Of a DNA stretch of 64,000 bases, positions 53,258 through 62,338 are shown piece after piece. The stretch spans positions 2,108,001 to 2,172,000 of the forward strand of contig OZ001190.1 in NCBI GenBank assembly GCA_963921355.3. The letters run 5' to 3'. Made by a program: the position numbers and the translations under genes. The first letter of the stretch is position 1, and every line of letters begins with the position of its first letter. The notes below the pieces were generated by a model. It was given only the letters and a program-made list of their open reading frames with translations. It was not told the DNA's origin and did no database searches. The DNA comes from CAWUEZ02 sp963921355 (GTDB lineage: Bacteria > Pseudomonadota > Alphaproteobacteria > Thalassobaculales > Thalassobaculaceae).

Positions 53258-54076
53258 CTATATGAACAGACTGGCGATCGTCGCGATGTCACTGACCGGG
53301 CTGCGGCCGCCGCCGGTCACCGGAGACCGGGTGACCTGGCCCATCGGGGTCTGGCCGACAGCACTCTGGCGGATCGACAGCGCGCTCAGTGGGTAGTTCA
53401 GCTCATCGATGAAATCGCCGTAGCGCAGGTCGAGCCGGGCCTGGTCGAGGGCGCGGTGCTGCTGGCCAACCCCGGCCAGGGCCTCCGCCTGTCCGAGACC
53501 GAGGCCCTGGGTCGCCTGGCCGAGGCCGAGCGCCCGGTCGCCGGCCGCCAGCAACTGGCCGGCCGCTGCCTGGCCGAGCTGGGCCGCGGTGTCGAACCCA
53601 CGCTGGCGCAGCTGGCCCGAGACCGAGGCGGCCCGGTCGAGGAAGGTGCGGGCGTTCTCCGCCTCGCGCAGGGCGAGCCGCGAACCGCCGAACGGGCTCG
53701 CCAGACGGGAACCCTCGTCGAGCCGGCGGTACTCCCGCCGCAGGTCGTCCAAGGTCGAGCGCACCACCGAGTCCTCATGCGGGTTGCGGTAGCGCTCGAT
53801 CATCCGCGACAGGTCGGCAGTCGCGTTCAGCCCGGCGGTTTAGGCAGCGCGGGCGTCGTTCAGATGCGGCTGAACCCGGCCCTGCAGGCGGCGTACCGCG
53901 GCGAACGCGTCGTGCTGGTCGGCGTTGAGGTCGGCGACCCGCTCCCCGGCGTAGGGGATATAGGGCCGGTTGGCGATCGTCCCGGCCAGGGCCAGGTTCT
54001 CGTCGACGAACTCCCGATAGCGCTTCGGGATGTCCGAGGTGGTCTCAACCGTCTTGGCGCTGCCGCCCTTGCTCAT
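53258..54076 (-). pseudogene. Phage DNA-transfer (injection) protein interrupted by an in-frame TAA
   Basis: 272 codons in one frame, starting MSKGGSAKTVETTSDIPKRY, with ATGA overlap to the upstream gene. A TAA at 53840-53842 separates LQGRVQPHLNDARAA from TAGLNATADLSRMIERYRNP. Related phage proteins read straight through here (helical linker before the RYxNP motif), so CAA to TAA is the simplest explanation. Motifs kept: FVDENLALAGTIANRPYIPY, ASPFGGSRLALREAENAR and a Gln/Ala/Leu-rich helix. Downstream translation could restart at MIERYRNPHED (53803). Confidence 0.7.
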
Positions 54077-54456
54077 AGCCGTTTCTCCAGGATCGTGTGC
54101 GGTTGCGTGTAGCCGGGCAACACCCGAGCCCAGCCGGGACGGCCGACGACCTCGACGCCGTCGCAGCCGCGCCCCGCCGCCCAGGCCTCGACCGCCGGCA
54201 GCATGTCGTCGACCAGTTCGCCGAGCCGCCCTGCCGCCAGCCAGATGCGGCAGACCTTGCGGCGCGGATGGCGCTGAATCTCCGTAACCAGGGCCGAGTC
54301 CCGGCCGCACCAGAGCTGCGCGCGGCCGGCGGCCACCGCCGCGCGGACGTCCTCCAGGGCGTGGGTGTCCTGGCGGGCAACGGCGCGCGCCAGCAGCGGC
54401 ACCGCGCGCTCCCAGGGACTCAGGCCGTCGATCAATCCCGTCACGGCGGCTGGCAC
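54073..54456 (-). CDS. Hypothetical phage protein (about 127 aa) between tail and injection genes
   Basis: GTG start at 54456 sharing a base with the TAG that ends the intact tail frame (TAGTG). Sequence VPAAVTGLIDGLSPWERAVP to KVCRIWLAAGRLGELVDDML and TQPHTILEKRL. It resembles small acetyltransferase-like phage proteins common beside podovirus tail genes; the GNAT acyl-CoA loop is not clear. A frameshift in the upstream gene makes it appear as the tail of an 867-residue fusion, which I do not believe. Confidence 0.65.
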   Translation of the reverse strand: MPAAVTGLIDGLSPWERAVPLLARAVARQDTHALEDVRAAVAAGRAQLWCGRDSALVTEIQRHPRRKVCRIWLAAGRLGELVDDMLPAVEAWAAGRGCDGVEVVGRPGWARVLPGYTQPHTILEKRL

Positions 54457-56511
54457 TAGCGGGTCTGGCCGGTCGGCAGGACGTCGAACAGCAGCCGGCC
54501 GAGCCGTCCGTCGGTCGGTCGGTGCGGCGATCCAGTCGAAGCGGGCGGCGATCTGGCAGGCGGTGACCCGGAAATCGAGGGTCTCGGTGCTGGCATCGGC
54601 GGTTCCCACGACTGTTTCCCGCACGGAGCCCTGCGGCCAGAGCCGGTGCTTCAGGGTCAACCGAACCGCCCCGGACACCGCCTGCAGGTCGGGCACGAAG
54701 CGCCGGACCAGCAGATGACGTTCCCCTTCCTGCAGGTCGGTCAGACCGGACTCGACATAGGCCGCGAACCCCGCGCCGTTGTCGGAGTCACCCTTCTCGT
54801 GGAGTTTCAGGGACCCGTCGGCATGGGCGGCGACCGGATAGGTTTCGACCCCGCGCGGCTGCCACGCCGTGATGCCGAAGGTGCCGACCGTCCAATGCAG
54901 CTCGACGTGATTGAAAGCGACGTAGCGGGCATTCTCGTTGGTCGCGTCGGGATAGAACCACCAGACCTCGTTGTACTGGTCGTTCACCCCGGCGTAGATC
55001 AGGTCCTCCTGCAACTCGCCGAGCCCGTCGAACAGGAAATCGCGCACCGGGCAGTCGACGGTGATCGGCGTGCCGCCCTGCCAGAGCATGAACTCCCGGC
55101 TGGCGGCCAGCCAGAACACCTGACCGCTGTCGGCCACCCGGGCATAGGCGTTCGGCCCGATCAGCCCGCAGCCGGTGCCGAGCAGGGAGGGCCGGTAGAC
55201 CGTATCGATCTCGGGGATGTACTGCAGGGCGTAGAGGGCCGTATCGGTCCACACCAGGGTGATCAGCGGCATGGAGGCGCCGGCGACGATCCGCGAGCCT
55301 TCGGCCAGCCGCAGGTCGCCCGCGCTGTTGGTGCTTTCGGGCGTCCAGTCGCCGGTTGCGTAACCGCCCTCGATCTGCGCCCAGGCGACCTGCATCGGAT
55401 CGAAGCTCGAAGTCGTGGCGTCCTCGGTGCCGAGCGCCATCAGAAAGCGTTCGGCGGTCACCAGGTGGCTTCGGCTGCGCAGCGGCGCATCGCTCGCCGC
55501 GATCGCGGTCATGCGCTGCGACGCCACGGTCTGCCAGCGATACAGCACCGAATCCCGGTGGTTGGCGATCAGGTCCTCGCCGAAGTTCGACAGCACCCAG
55601 ACCCGGGCGCGCAGATCGCTCTCGCCCGACGGCAGAGAATAGGCGCCGGTCGAGTAGGTGCCGGTCGAATAGCCGGCCTGGGCCGTCGTGTTCTCGCGCC
55701 CCGGGTTGATCGCGTAGGCGTAGGTGACGGTGCCGCCGCCGGTCGCCGTGGCACCGGCCGGGGATGAGGCGGTGATCCGGTAGCTGTCGGCGTCGACCAC
55801 CGTGACCGCATGGGCGGTGAGCCCGGTATAGCCGGGTGTGCCGCCGCCGGTAGCGTCCTCCGTGGCCGCCGTCGCGGTCGTCAGCAGCAGCGTGTCGGCA
55901 TCGACCGTCCGCACCGTGTGGGTCGTGTTCAACGCCGACGCGTCGACACCCCCAACCGCCGTCGCCCCGCTCAGGCTCAGCCGGTCGCCGTTCGCCAGGC
56001 CGTGCCCCGGGGCGGCGACCACAACCGACTTCGCGCCGGCCGAGGTCTGCAGGCTGTCGGCCGCGAGGCTGCCGGAGACACCAAGCGCAAGGCCACCAAC
56101 CGCCGCCGCGCTGTGCAGGTAAGCGACCGCGCCATCGGCCAGGCCGTGGCCGGCATGGCTGACCGTCACCGTCGCATCGCCGGCCGTGGTGGCCAGCGGA
56201 TCGGCCAGGGTGGCGGCGACGCGGATCGGTGTGATGTCCCACAGCAGGCCGGCGCTGTAGACATAAACATGGCTGTTCGTGGCGATCGCCAGCTGCCTGA
56301 CGCCGTCCAGCCGCTCCCAGGCGTGCAGGGCCCGCGCCTTGCCGGCGAAGCGGTCCTCTGTCAGGTCCTCGAACCCGCCGATCACCTCCGGCTGGGATCG
56401 CCCACCGACCGAGCGGAAGCGGACCTTGTCGGCATCGATCCAGCGCCCTTCCGAGAGCAGATCGGTGTTGTCCTTGACCACCCCGGGCTTGATGGGGAGT
56501 TCGATGAACAT
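54456..56511 (-). CDS. Phage tail / packaged-DNA-stabilisation-type protein, frameshifted near its C-terminus
   Basis: About 685 residues when ended at the TAG at 54456-54458. Start at 56511 (MFIELPIKPGVVKDNTDLLS). N-terminal beta-propeller start (RWIDADKVRFRSVGGRSQPE, GFEDLTEDRFAGKARALHAW), then three beta modules with HGLADG / HGLANGDRLSL and DATGGGTPGYTGL patterns as in tail proteins, then PLITLVWTDTALYALQYIPE and LIYAGVNDQYNEVWWFYPDA. Near 54515-54530, three ACCG repeats put the frame out. Removing one repeat (or one base) gives GRLGRLLFDVLPTGQTR and the stop. Likely the connector/tail hub at the vertex. Confidence 0.75.
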
Positions 56512-56999
56512 CAGGCGGTCCAGAGCATGGTGTGCCCGGTTCCCGCCGGTGCCAGGGCCGGTCCAGGGGCAGGCCAGGACCCGCGCACCCTGTTCGACAT
56601 GGTCGGGCTGACCGGGACCGGGGCCGGGCCCGGGTACCCGCCCAGCAATCCCTGAAGTGCCGGCATGCCGCCCCAACCCCCGAGCAGGCCGCCGGGGCCG
56701 GACCGGGACCAGGGAAAGGGTTGCGGCCGGGATTGCGGCTGGGACCTCGGCAAAGGCCTGGAAGGCGGCCAGGGTTGGGGTTCAATCGTGGGCTGATCCC
56801 AAGGATGGGATGGTCCCGTCACACCCTTGCCCTGCTGCAACGCGTTCCAGACATTGGTCATCGTCGCCGGGTCGAACCCGTGCTGGGCGCCATAGGCGTT
56901 GAAACCGCCGCTGCCGAACTGGCCGGTGTAGCCGGTGACGCTGCGGATCCAGTCGTGCTTGTTGGCATGCGGGCTGCCGCCCCATATTGGACTTGTCAT
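56511..56999 (-). CDS. Pro/Gly-rich small phage protein
   Basis: 162 residues from 56999 (MTSPIWGGSPHANKHDWIRS; a start at 57011 is possible). The N-terminal third (TGYTGQFGSGGFNAYGAQHG, FDPATMTNVWNALQQGKG) looks structured. The rest is Pro/Gln/Arg- then Pro/Gly-rich (PSRPLPRSQPQSRPQPFPWS). Stop overlaps the tail-protein start. Its 5' end has a second, decayed copy at 58127-58194. Confidence 0.6.
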   Translation of the reverse strand: MTSPIWGGSPHANKHDWIRSVTGYTGQFGSGGFNAYGAQHGFDPATMTNVWNALQQGKGVTGPSHPWDQPTIEPQPWPPSRPLPRSQPQSRPQPFPWSRSGPGGLLGGWGGMPALQGLLGGYPGPAPVPVSPTMSNRVRGSWPAPGPALAPAGTGHTMLWTA

Positions 57000-57075
57000 G
57001 CTGACCACCATTTGGTTAGTTCGCCTTTGAGCGTTACTTGAGAAATCCACTCGAATAGAACAGCGACCGGGGTCG

Positions 57076-57879
57076 ATGCTTAAATCACGGGTTAATCGTC
57101 AATTGCTGGAAATGAAACATCAGCTCGGATCGATTCCAGCGGACACGGCAGATTCTGTTAAAAGGGCGCTGCGTAGTCTTTTTGATACTCTGCCAAACTC
57201 CAGAGAAATGCGCCGAACATCCTTCTGTTCGGACAGCCTGGTTGTCTGGAACCGCAACCTCAGCTTCCTGCGCGATCCGTTCTTCCGCGGCCTCGTTGAC
57301 GATGAAACCGCCGACCCAACGGATCGCGGGATCATCTGGCGGACCTACCTGCTGGAGTACTTCGCCCAGGCGGCCACCGCGCTGCCCGGCGATTTCCTGG
57401 AAGTCGGCTGCTACACGGGCCACACGGCCTCGGTCCTGACACAGCGCATCGACTTCCCGGGCATCGGCAAGCGCTACGTCCTGTACGACCTCTTCGAGTG
57501 GCGCGAGGAGGACCCGCACATCCCCCTGAAGCACCACAGCGACCCGAACCTGTCCGACAGGGTCAAGGCCCGGTTCGCCGGGAACCCGGCGGTCTCGATT
57601 GTCAAAGGACGGGTGCCCGACAGCTTCGACGGCACCCTGCCCGACCGCATCGCCTTCGCCCATGTCGACCTGAACCACGCGGCGGCGGAGGCGGGCACGA
57701 TCGAGAGGATCTATCCCCATCTTTCCCCGGGCGGCTACATCATCCTTGATGACTACGGGTGGTGGACCCTGTCCGACCAGAAGATCGCGGTCGACGCCGC
57801 GCTTGAACGCTACGGCGCGCGGGTGGCGGAACTGCCGACCGGCCAGGGGCTGGTGATCAAGAATGCGGGGCCTGGATGA
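57076..57879 (+). CDS. TylF/class I SAM-dependent methyltransferase (phage cargo gene)
   Basis: 267 residues, opposite strand to all late phage genes. SAM-binding motif FLEVGCYTGHTASVLTQRI, acidic loop YVLYDLFEWREEDPHIPL, metal or catalytic region IAFAHVDLNHAAAEAGTIER and GGYIILDDYGWWTLSDQKIA, typical of macrocin-O-methyltransferase-like enzymes that methylate sugars. The C-terminus is complete (VAELPTGQGLVIKNAG). A moron-type gene inserted between a tail-region gene and the adhesin genes; it could modify surface glycans and so alter phage adsorption (inference). No strong ribosome site. Confidence 0.78.
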   Translation: MLKSRVNRQLLEMKHQLGSIPADTADSVKRALRSLFDTLPNSREMRRTSFCSDSLVVWNRNLSFLRDPFFRGLVDDETADPTDRGIIWRTYLLEYFAQAATALPGDFLEVGCYTGHTASVLTQRIDFPGIGKRYVLYDLFEWREEDPHIPLKHHSDPNLSDRVKARFAGNPAVSIVKGRVPDSFDGTLPDRIAFAHVDLNHAAAEAGTIERIYPHLSPGGYIILDDYGWWTLSDQKIAVDAALERYGARVAELPTGQGLVIKNAGPG

Positions 57880-58206
57880 GGGTCACGGCCTGGTAGACAC
57901 ATCCGGGTAGTGGCCGCAGGCCTTCGTTCCGAGCCCGGCGAGGAATCCGACTGCAGCTGTCGAGACCCTCTTCAGCCGCGACTTCAGCGCTGGGTCCGCG
58001 ACGACCGCCCGATCGCGACCGGCCGTACCGGATCTCCAGCACCGGTAAGCCCAGCCAGGTCGACGCGGTGTTACAGGCCGCAGGCACTTAATTCGCCGGC
58101 GGAGCTTCCGGTGGAGTCGGGGATGCAGCGGATCCGATCGTGCTTGTTGCCGCGAGGGCGACGGCCCCATATTGGACTCACCAAGATGACCACCTAGTCT
58201 GCACCC
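57880..58206. repeat. Gene-poor spacer carrying a second copy of the phage leader (58127-58194)
   Basis: 58127-58194 matches 56943-57009 at roughly 80% (shared blocks GCGGATCC, TCGTGCTTGTTG, GGCCCCATATTGGACT / GCCCCATATTGGACT, TGACCACC). The first copy is the 5' end of the Pro/Gly-rich gene; this one no longer codes. Each copy lies directly upstream of a plus-strand cargo gene. The remaining 57880-58126 holds no supportable gene. Confidence 0.65.
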
Positions 58207-59159
58207 ATGCTGCGTACCCGATCTGACCTCGTGCATGTTGGTCTCCCCAAGACCGGAAGCACATTCCTCCAGACTCACGTCTGGCCATACATCAGCGAAA
58301 TGAACGAAGGCGTTGTTTACATGGACAAAAAACCCATGAGGAACAACCAACGAGAATACAACATTCGATTCAGCTATATTTATAAATTCGCCAGAGAAAA
58401 CCCCAGCGAATATGCCAAGAGAGCTGGCTCTAACAAAATACTTTTGGATTTTGCGAAAAAACTCCTAAGAACTACATCAATAAAATTGGAAAAAACGATC
58501 AGGTGTTTATTTACTCAGAGGAAGGCATTACAATTATAAATTCAATTGATGTATTTTATGAAAAAATTAGCGTATTTAACCGTCTGGGCTATAAAGGTGA
58601 TTATCTTTTGTTCGTTCGAGATATAGAAGATATGCTAACGTCACTAGGACCGACGATTTTACTTTTCGAGAAGTCATTTGGTCGACTGGACTACTCTGTT
58701 GACCGAAACGGCATGCTGGACGCGACGACCGCCATTGCTGTCCTGGAGCGCTGGCTATTTCTTCAAGTTGAGCGTGAACGGCGACGGCTACCGTCGATTC
58801 TGTCAACGTTGCTGGACTACGCGCGGCTGATTCGAAGCCTCGGTCCGGAACGGACCTTCGTGGTCTGGTATTCTGACGATCTGTTGAGAAACAACGCTTT
58901 CACATCCTTCGTTTCGGATCGGTACGATGTTGCGCTCGCACCTGATCTCAACCTTGGTCGCGAAAACGTTTCTCAGAGCTCTTGGTCTCAGATTGTGCAT
59001 CCTGCTGACAAACTGAATTGGGTGCGAGACAACTACCGAGACTGCGTTCAGCGATTTTGCAGAGACCACGTCTTTCCAAGTTCAGTATATCAACACAGCA
59101 GCGCGGTTCTTCGCCTTGTAGATGGCAACTCGGCGATGCTCGGATCAGATCTTGTCTAG
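58207..59159 (+). pseudogene. Sulfotransferase-like cargo gene, frameshifted
   Basis: About 317 codons when repaired. N-terminus LVHVGLPKTGSTFLQTHVWP is the PAPS-binding loop of sulfotransferases. The frame breaks at the A run near 58453-58462. Adding one A gives AKKTPKNYINKIGKNDQVFI and continues YSEEGITIINSIDVFYEKIS to 59159, with LLFVRDIEDML in the region of the 3'-phosphate site. The 5' half is markedly AT-rich relative to everything around it, so it is recently acquired. Together with the adjacent methyltransferase it suggests glycan-modifying cargo. Confidence 0.7.
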
Positions 59160-59165
59160 GGAAGC

Positions 59166-60086
59166 CTAGTCTACTTGGAATGTGCCATTAGCGGTGTAGG
59201 TCACGACAGTGTGGGAGCCATCCACTGCGGATGTTCCGCTGGTCGTTATAGTGCCTTCAGCGGTCAAAAGACGCACGATCGCGACCCCAGCTCCGCCGTC
59301 TCCAGCTGAAGTCCTCACCCCAGCCGTGCCCCCCGTTGCCTCACCGCCGGCGCCGGTACTTGGAGAACCGCTGGTCCCGCCACTAGAGGCGCCTCCACCA
59401 GCACCGCCGCCGCCTGACCCACTCGAACCTCCGGTTGTACCGCCGCCACCACCGCCGCCGCCCGCATAGGTGACTGAGCTTCCGGTGATGTCGCTGGCGC
59501 GGCCCGCTCCTCCAGCACCTCCAACGTTGCCAACTGAACTGTCTAAGCCAGTTCCACCAGCGCCGCCGCCACCGGCGCCGGCTGCACCAGACACGCCACC
59601 GGTGTTGCCGAAGCTGCCACTAGAGATCAGCTTGCTTGACGAGCCCGCCGAACCGACTTGAGTTGCGCCGCCGCCAGACCCGCCCGTCCTGCCATTTGCT
59701 GAAGCAACGCCGTGGATGTCAGCATATCCGCTGAACAGCCCCGCACCACCACCACCGCCACCAACGGTGAATCCAAGTGCACTAGTAGGAGAGCCATCCT
59801 GACCCCACGTTCCGCTGGTTGCTACACCGTCAACAATCCCACCATCGCCTCCATCTCCAACTACAATCTGATACGTGACGCCCCGGATGATCATGAAAGG
59901 CGTTTGCTTGTCGTAGAACTCGCCCGCGCCGCCCCCGGCACCGCTGTCGCCTGTGCTGTTCGCCCCGCCACCACCGCCGCCGCCGATGATCAACAGCCGG
60001 GTGATCTCGGCGGTTGGCGTTCCACCGCGCCCGTCAGGCTGAGACAGCCGGGAAAGGCCGACACGCGCCCCCTTGAAGCGCGGCAC
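59166..60086 (-). CDS. Glycine-rich phage tail-tip adhesin
   Basis: 306 residues. After a short head (MPRFKGARVGLSRLSQPDGR) and LLIIGGGGGGGANSTGDSGA comes a long Gly/Ser/Ala region with repeated GGxGGxG blocks separated by short specific loops (FYDKQTPFMIIRGVTYQIVV; GLFSGYADIHGVASANGRTG), then VAIVRLLTAEGTITTSG and a beta end TYTANGTFQVD. Such poly-Gly sandwiches form receptor-binding tips (as in T-even gp38 and gp12-like adhesins). The variable loops would set host range. Confidence 0.75.
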   Translation of the reverse strand: MPRFKGARVGLSRLSQPDGRGGTPTAEITRLLIIGGGGGGGANSTGDSGAGGGAGEFYDKQTPFMIIRGVTYQIVVGDGGDGGIVDGVATSGTWGQDGSPTSALGFTVGGGGGGAGLFSGYADIHGVASANGRTGGSGGGATQVGSAGSSSKLISSGSFGNTGGVSGAAGAGGGGAGGTGLDSSVGNVGGAGGAGRASDITGSSVTYAGGGGGGGGTTGGSSGSGGGGAGGGASSGGTSGSPSTGAGGEATGGTAGVRTSAGDGGAGVAIVRLLTAEGTITTSGTSAVDGSHTVVTYTANGTFQVD

Positions 60087-60415
60087 TACGACACCTCCTG
60101 GACGCAGACCGTGATCTCGAGATCGCCGTTCGCGCTGGCCAGGGCTTCGATGGTGTCGCTCGCCTCCAGGATCAGGCCGCCCGCCGGGATCGACACGGCA
60201 TCGTTGGCCGCGACAGGCACGGCCGACGCGAGGTGGTACTCGGTGTTGCTGTCGGAGCTGTCGCCCCAGCGCACCGTGACACCGGCGGAGCTCGTCCCGT
60301 TGATGTTGCAGACCTGGATCATCAGGACCCGCGCCGTCGTCGATGCCGGGCAGGTGTAGACCGTCTGCGCCGCCGTCGTCAGCGCAAGGCCCGCGTTCTT
60401 TTCCGTCACAGCCAT
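60086..60415 (-). CDS. Small beta-rich phage tail-fibre-region protein
   Basis: 109 residues (MAVTEKNAGLALTTAAQTVY, TCPASTTARVLMIQVCNING, HLASAVPVAANDAVSIPAGG, LILEASDTIEALASANGDLE). Pattern of a small head-decoration or fibre-associated beta protein found beside adhesins in many tailed phages. Stop and next start are overlapping or adjacent. Confidence 0.65.
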   Translation of the reverse strand: MAVTEKNAGLALTTAAQTVYTCPASTTARVLMIQVCNINGTSSAGVTVRWGDSSDSNTEYHLASAVPVAANDAVSIPAGGLILEASDTIEALASANGDLEITVCVQEVS

Positions 60416-60422
60416 ATCGCCC

Positions 60423-61445
60423 TCACATCACACAACCGAAGAAGAACGCGACTGGTTCGTCGGCGTTCGTTATGGCCTTGCCCTTCATGTCCAGGCCGGT
60501 GGAACTGAACGCGGCGACCTGGGTGCCGTTGGATGCGAACGAGACCTCGCCGTCACCCGACCGGTACGCGCCGGTATCCGGGTCGGCCGCAAAGGCGAAG
60601 CCCGGCGCCGCCACCGAGCCGTCACCCGCATTCGTGATCGACCCCGCGTCGCCCTGGCTGCCGCTTGCCGTGAACGCCACGTAGAGCGCGTCCCCGTTCA
60701 CGAACGGGCTCGCCGCACTCGACGCCAGGGCGCTGACGGTCAGCTTGGTGTAGCCGCCCGCGGCCATGACCCCGGTCAGATTGAAGGTGAGGAACTTCTT
60801 GGGGTCGGACTGGACCCGCAGCCACAGAGTGCCCTTTACCGGGGAGGTGCTGTCATCCCAGGTCGCGATCAGGCTGGTCAGATCGGCTGCGTTGCTGTCC
60901 TGATCGTCGATATAGAGGGTCGTCGCCGCGTTCTGCGTTGGGTTGTCGAGGCGGAGCTTCCCCGCCCCCGGATCGCTGTCCGCGGTCGTCGTTGAGAAGA
61001 CGTAAGGAAGCGCATCGGTGACGTTGTCCGCATCCGCCTGATCCAGAAACGTCTTGGCGTAGACACTCGTTCCGTCCGTCCACACCAGGCCTTCCCGGTT
61101 CGCCGACACCAAGGCGCTGTTCGCCCCGTTCGAGTAGCTGACGGCATAGGCCGTTTCGTTGTTCACGAACCACCAGTTGGCCGTCGCCGGCACGGTGATC
61201 GTCGGCGCCGCGGCCAGGCCGCCATCGGTCAGCCGATGGACCCGTGGTGCGATCTCGTTCCCGGCCGCGTAATTGGCGCTGGTCAGGGTCCGGTCGCCGC
61301 TGAGCGCGATGACCTCGACTCCCCAGACCGCGTCATCCAGCAGGTCGAAATTGCCGTTCAGGCCACCGGACAGACCCCAGGTATTCAAATTGTCGCCCAA
61401 GCCCTGCTTGCGCAGCTTGCCGATCGTCGTCGGGTTCGAGGCCAT
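60423..61445 (-). CDS. Phage tail-fibre protein
   Basis: 340 residues. N-terminal KLRKQGLGDNLNTWGLSGGL is the usual start of fibre proteins that attach to the tail. Beta-rich central part (IALSGDRTLTSANYAAGNEI, FVNNETAYAVSYSNGANSAL), and C-terminal FAFAADPDTGAYRSGDGEVS and FASNGTQVAAFSSTGLDMKG, a motif of phage fibre tips. Ends PVAFFFGCVM. Expected to be trimeric. Confidence 0.78.
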   Translation of the reverse strand: MASNPTTIGKLRKQGLGDNLNTWGLSGGLNGNFDLLDDAVWGVEVIALSGDRTLTSANYAAGNEIAPRVHRLTDGGLAAAPTITVPATANWWFVNNETAYAVSYSNGANSALVSANREGLVWTDGTSVYAKTFLDQADADNVTDALPYVFSTTTADSDPGAGKLRLDNPTQNAATTLYIDDQDSNAADLTSLIATWDDSTSPVKGTLWLRVQSDPKKFLTFNLTGVMAAGGYTKLTVSALASSAASPFVNGDALYVAFTASGSQGDAGSITNAGDGSVAAPGFAFAADPDTGAYRSGDGEVSFASNGTQVAAFSSTGLDMKGKAITNADEPVAFFFGCVM

Positions 61446-61715
61446 CTAGCTCACCACCGTTCTGTCCGTCATCCGCCGCCAGGCCGTGCCGTCGCTGAAC
61501 GCGATCACCGCCCCGCCGCTGTCATCGCTCAGGTAGATCAGGCGCCCCGGCGGGGCCGGATCCGGCAGGGCGGCCACGCTGTGGCGCGCCAGCCGCAGCA
61601 CCTGTCCCTGGCGGAAGAAGGCCGTCTCGACCCGGGTCATGAAGGGGGTGAGGATCTGCTGCGCCTGATGCGCCCAATCCTCCCAGCGCGCGAAGCCACG
61701 CGGGTTCGCGATCAT
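61446..61715 (-). CDS. Small phage protein between adaptor and fibre genes (89 aa)
   Basis: 89 residues (MIANPRGFARWEDWAHQAQQ; AALPDPAPPGRLIYLSDDSG; GAVIAFSDGTAWRRMTDRTV). The second half is the short beta segment with FSDGTAWR that phages place at the base of tail fibres. Overlaps the adaptor stop by four bases. Confidence 0.65.
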   Translation of the reverse strand: MIANPRGFARWEDWAHQAQQILTPFMTRVETAFFRQGQVLRLARHSVAALPDPAPPGRLIYLSDDSGGAVIAFSDGTAWRRMTDRTVVS

Positions 61716-62338
61716 ACGACGGGCGCCGACGGGCGCGGCCGCACCGGCGCGCCGTTGGAGCGGGCCCGGGCGTCCGCACTTGCCACCGCCTGGGCGGCGC
61801 GCTCGTACAGCGTGGTCCAGACCGCCAGCCGGCCGTCATCGCCGAGGTAGGGCGCGGCGTGCAGGGCGGCCCCATAGAGATAGACGTCCGGATGGTCGGC
61901 CAGCAGCCAGTTGCTGTCACCGTCGGCGGCCAGCGCCGGCAGGCGCCGCAGGTACAAGAGGCGGGCGCCGGCCGCGGTATTCGGGGTCGGCCCGAGCTTC
62001 AGCTGATCGCCTTCCAGAGTGTAGGCCGTCGGCACGCCCGGCGTGTCGGTCGCAAACGCGTCCTCGAACGGGCCTGGCGTGAGGTAGGCGAGCCGGACCC
62101 GCGGCACCGACAGCCAGGTCAGGCTGCGGGCCTCCAGGAAATCCGCCGGCAGCGCCGCCCGGGCGTCGGAGAACGCGAGGGCCACCGTCGTCTCCATGCG
62201 ACGGTTGCGGAACCGGGTCTCGCGGTTCACCTGGGCTTCCAGCAACGTGATGAAGTCGGGGATGACGGCGGTCAGATCGGACCGGTTCAACAGGCCGGCC
62301 ACCGCCGCCTTCAGGGCACCGAGATCATTCAAGGCCAT
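61712..62338 (-). CDS. Phage head-tail adaptor protein
   Basis: 208 residues (MALNDLGALKAAVAGLLNRS). Helical first part LIPDFITLLEAQVNRETRFR-like segment, then ALPADFLEARSLTWLSVPRV, YTLEGDQLKLGPTPNTAAGA and YLRRLPALAADGDSNWLLAD HPDVYLYGAALHAAPYLGDD. This is the gp4/gp6-like adaptor pattern of podoviruses linking portal and tail. The start overlaps the end of the TPR glycosyltransferase-like gene. Confidence 0.78.
   Translation of the reverse strand: MALNDLGALKAAVAGLLNRSDLTAVIPDFITLLEAQVNRETRFRNRRMETTVALAFSDARAALPADFLEARSLTWLSVPRVRLAYLTPGPFEDAFATDTPGVPTAYTLEGDQLKLGPTPNTAAGARLLYLRRLPALAADGDSNWLLADHPDVYLYGAALHAAPYLGDDGRLAVWTTLYERAAQAVASADARARSNGAPVRPRPSAPVV

Noticed and set aside
54073..56676. 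Single 867-residue tail protein
   Set aside because: The alternative frame gives a natural tail C-terminus and a TAGTG overlap with the next gene. The long frame arises from a repeat-length shift.
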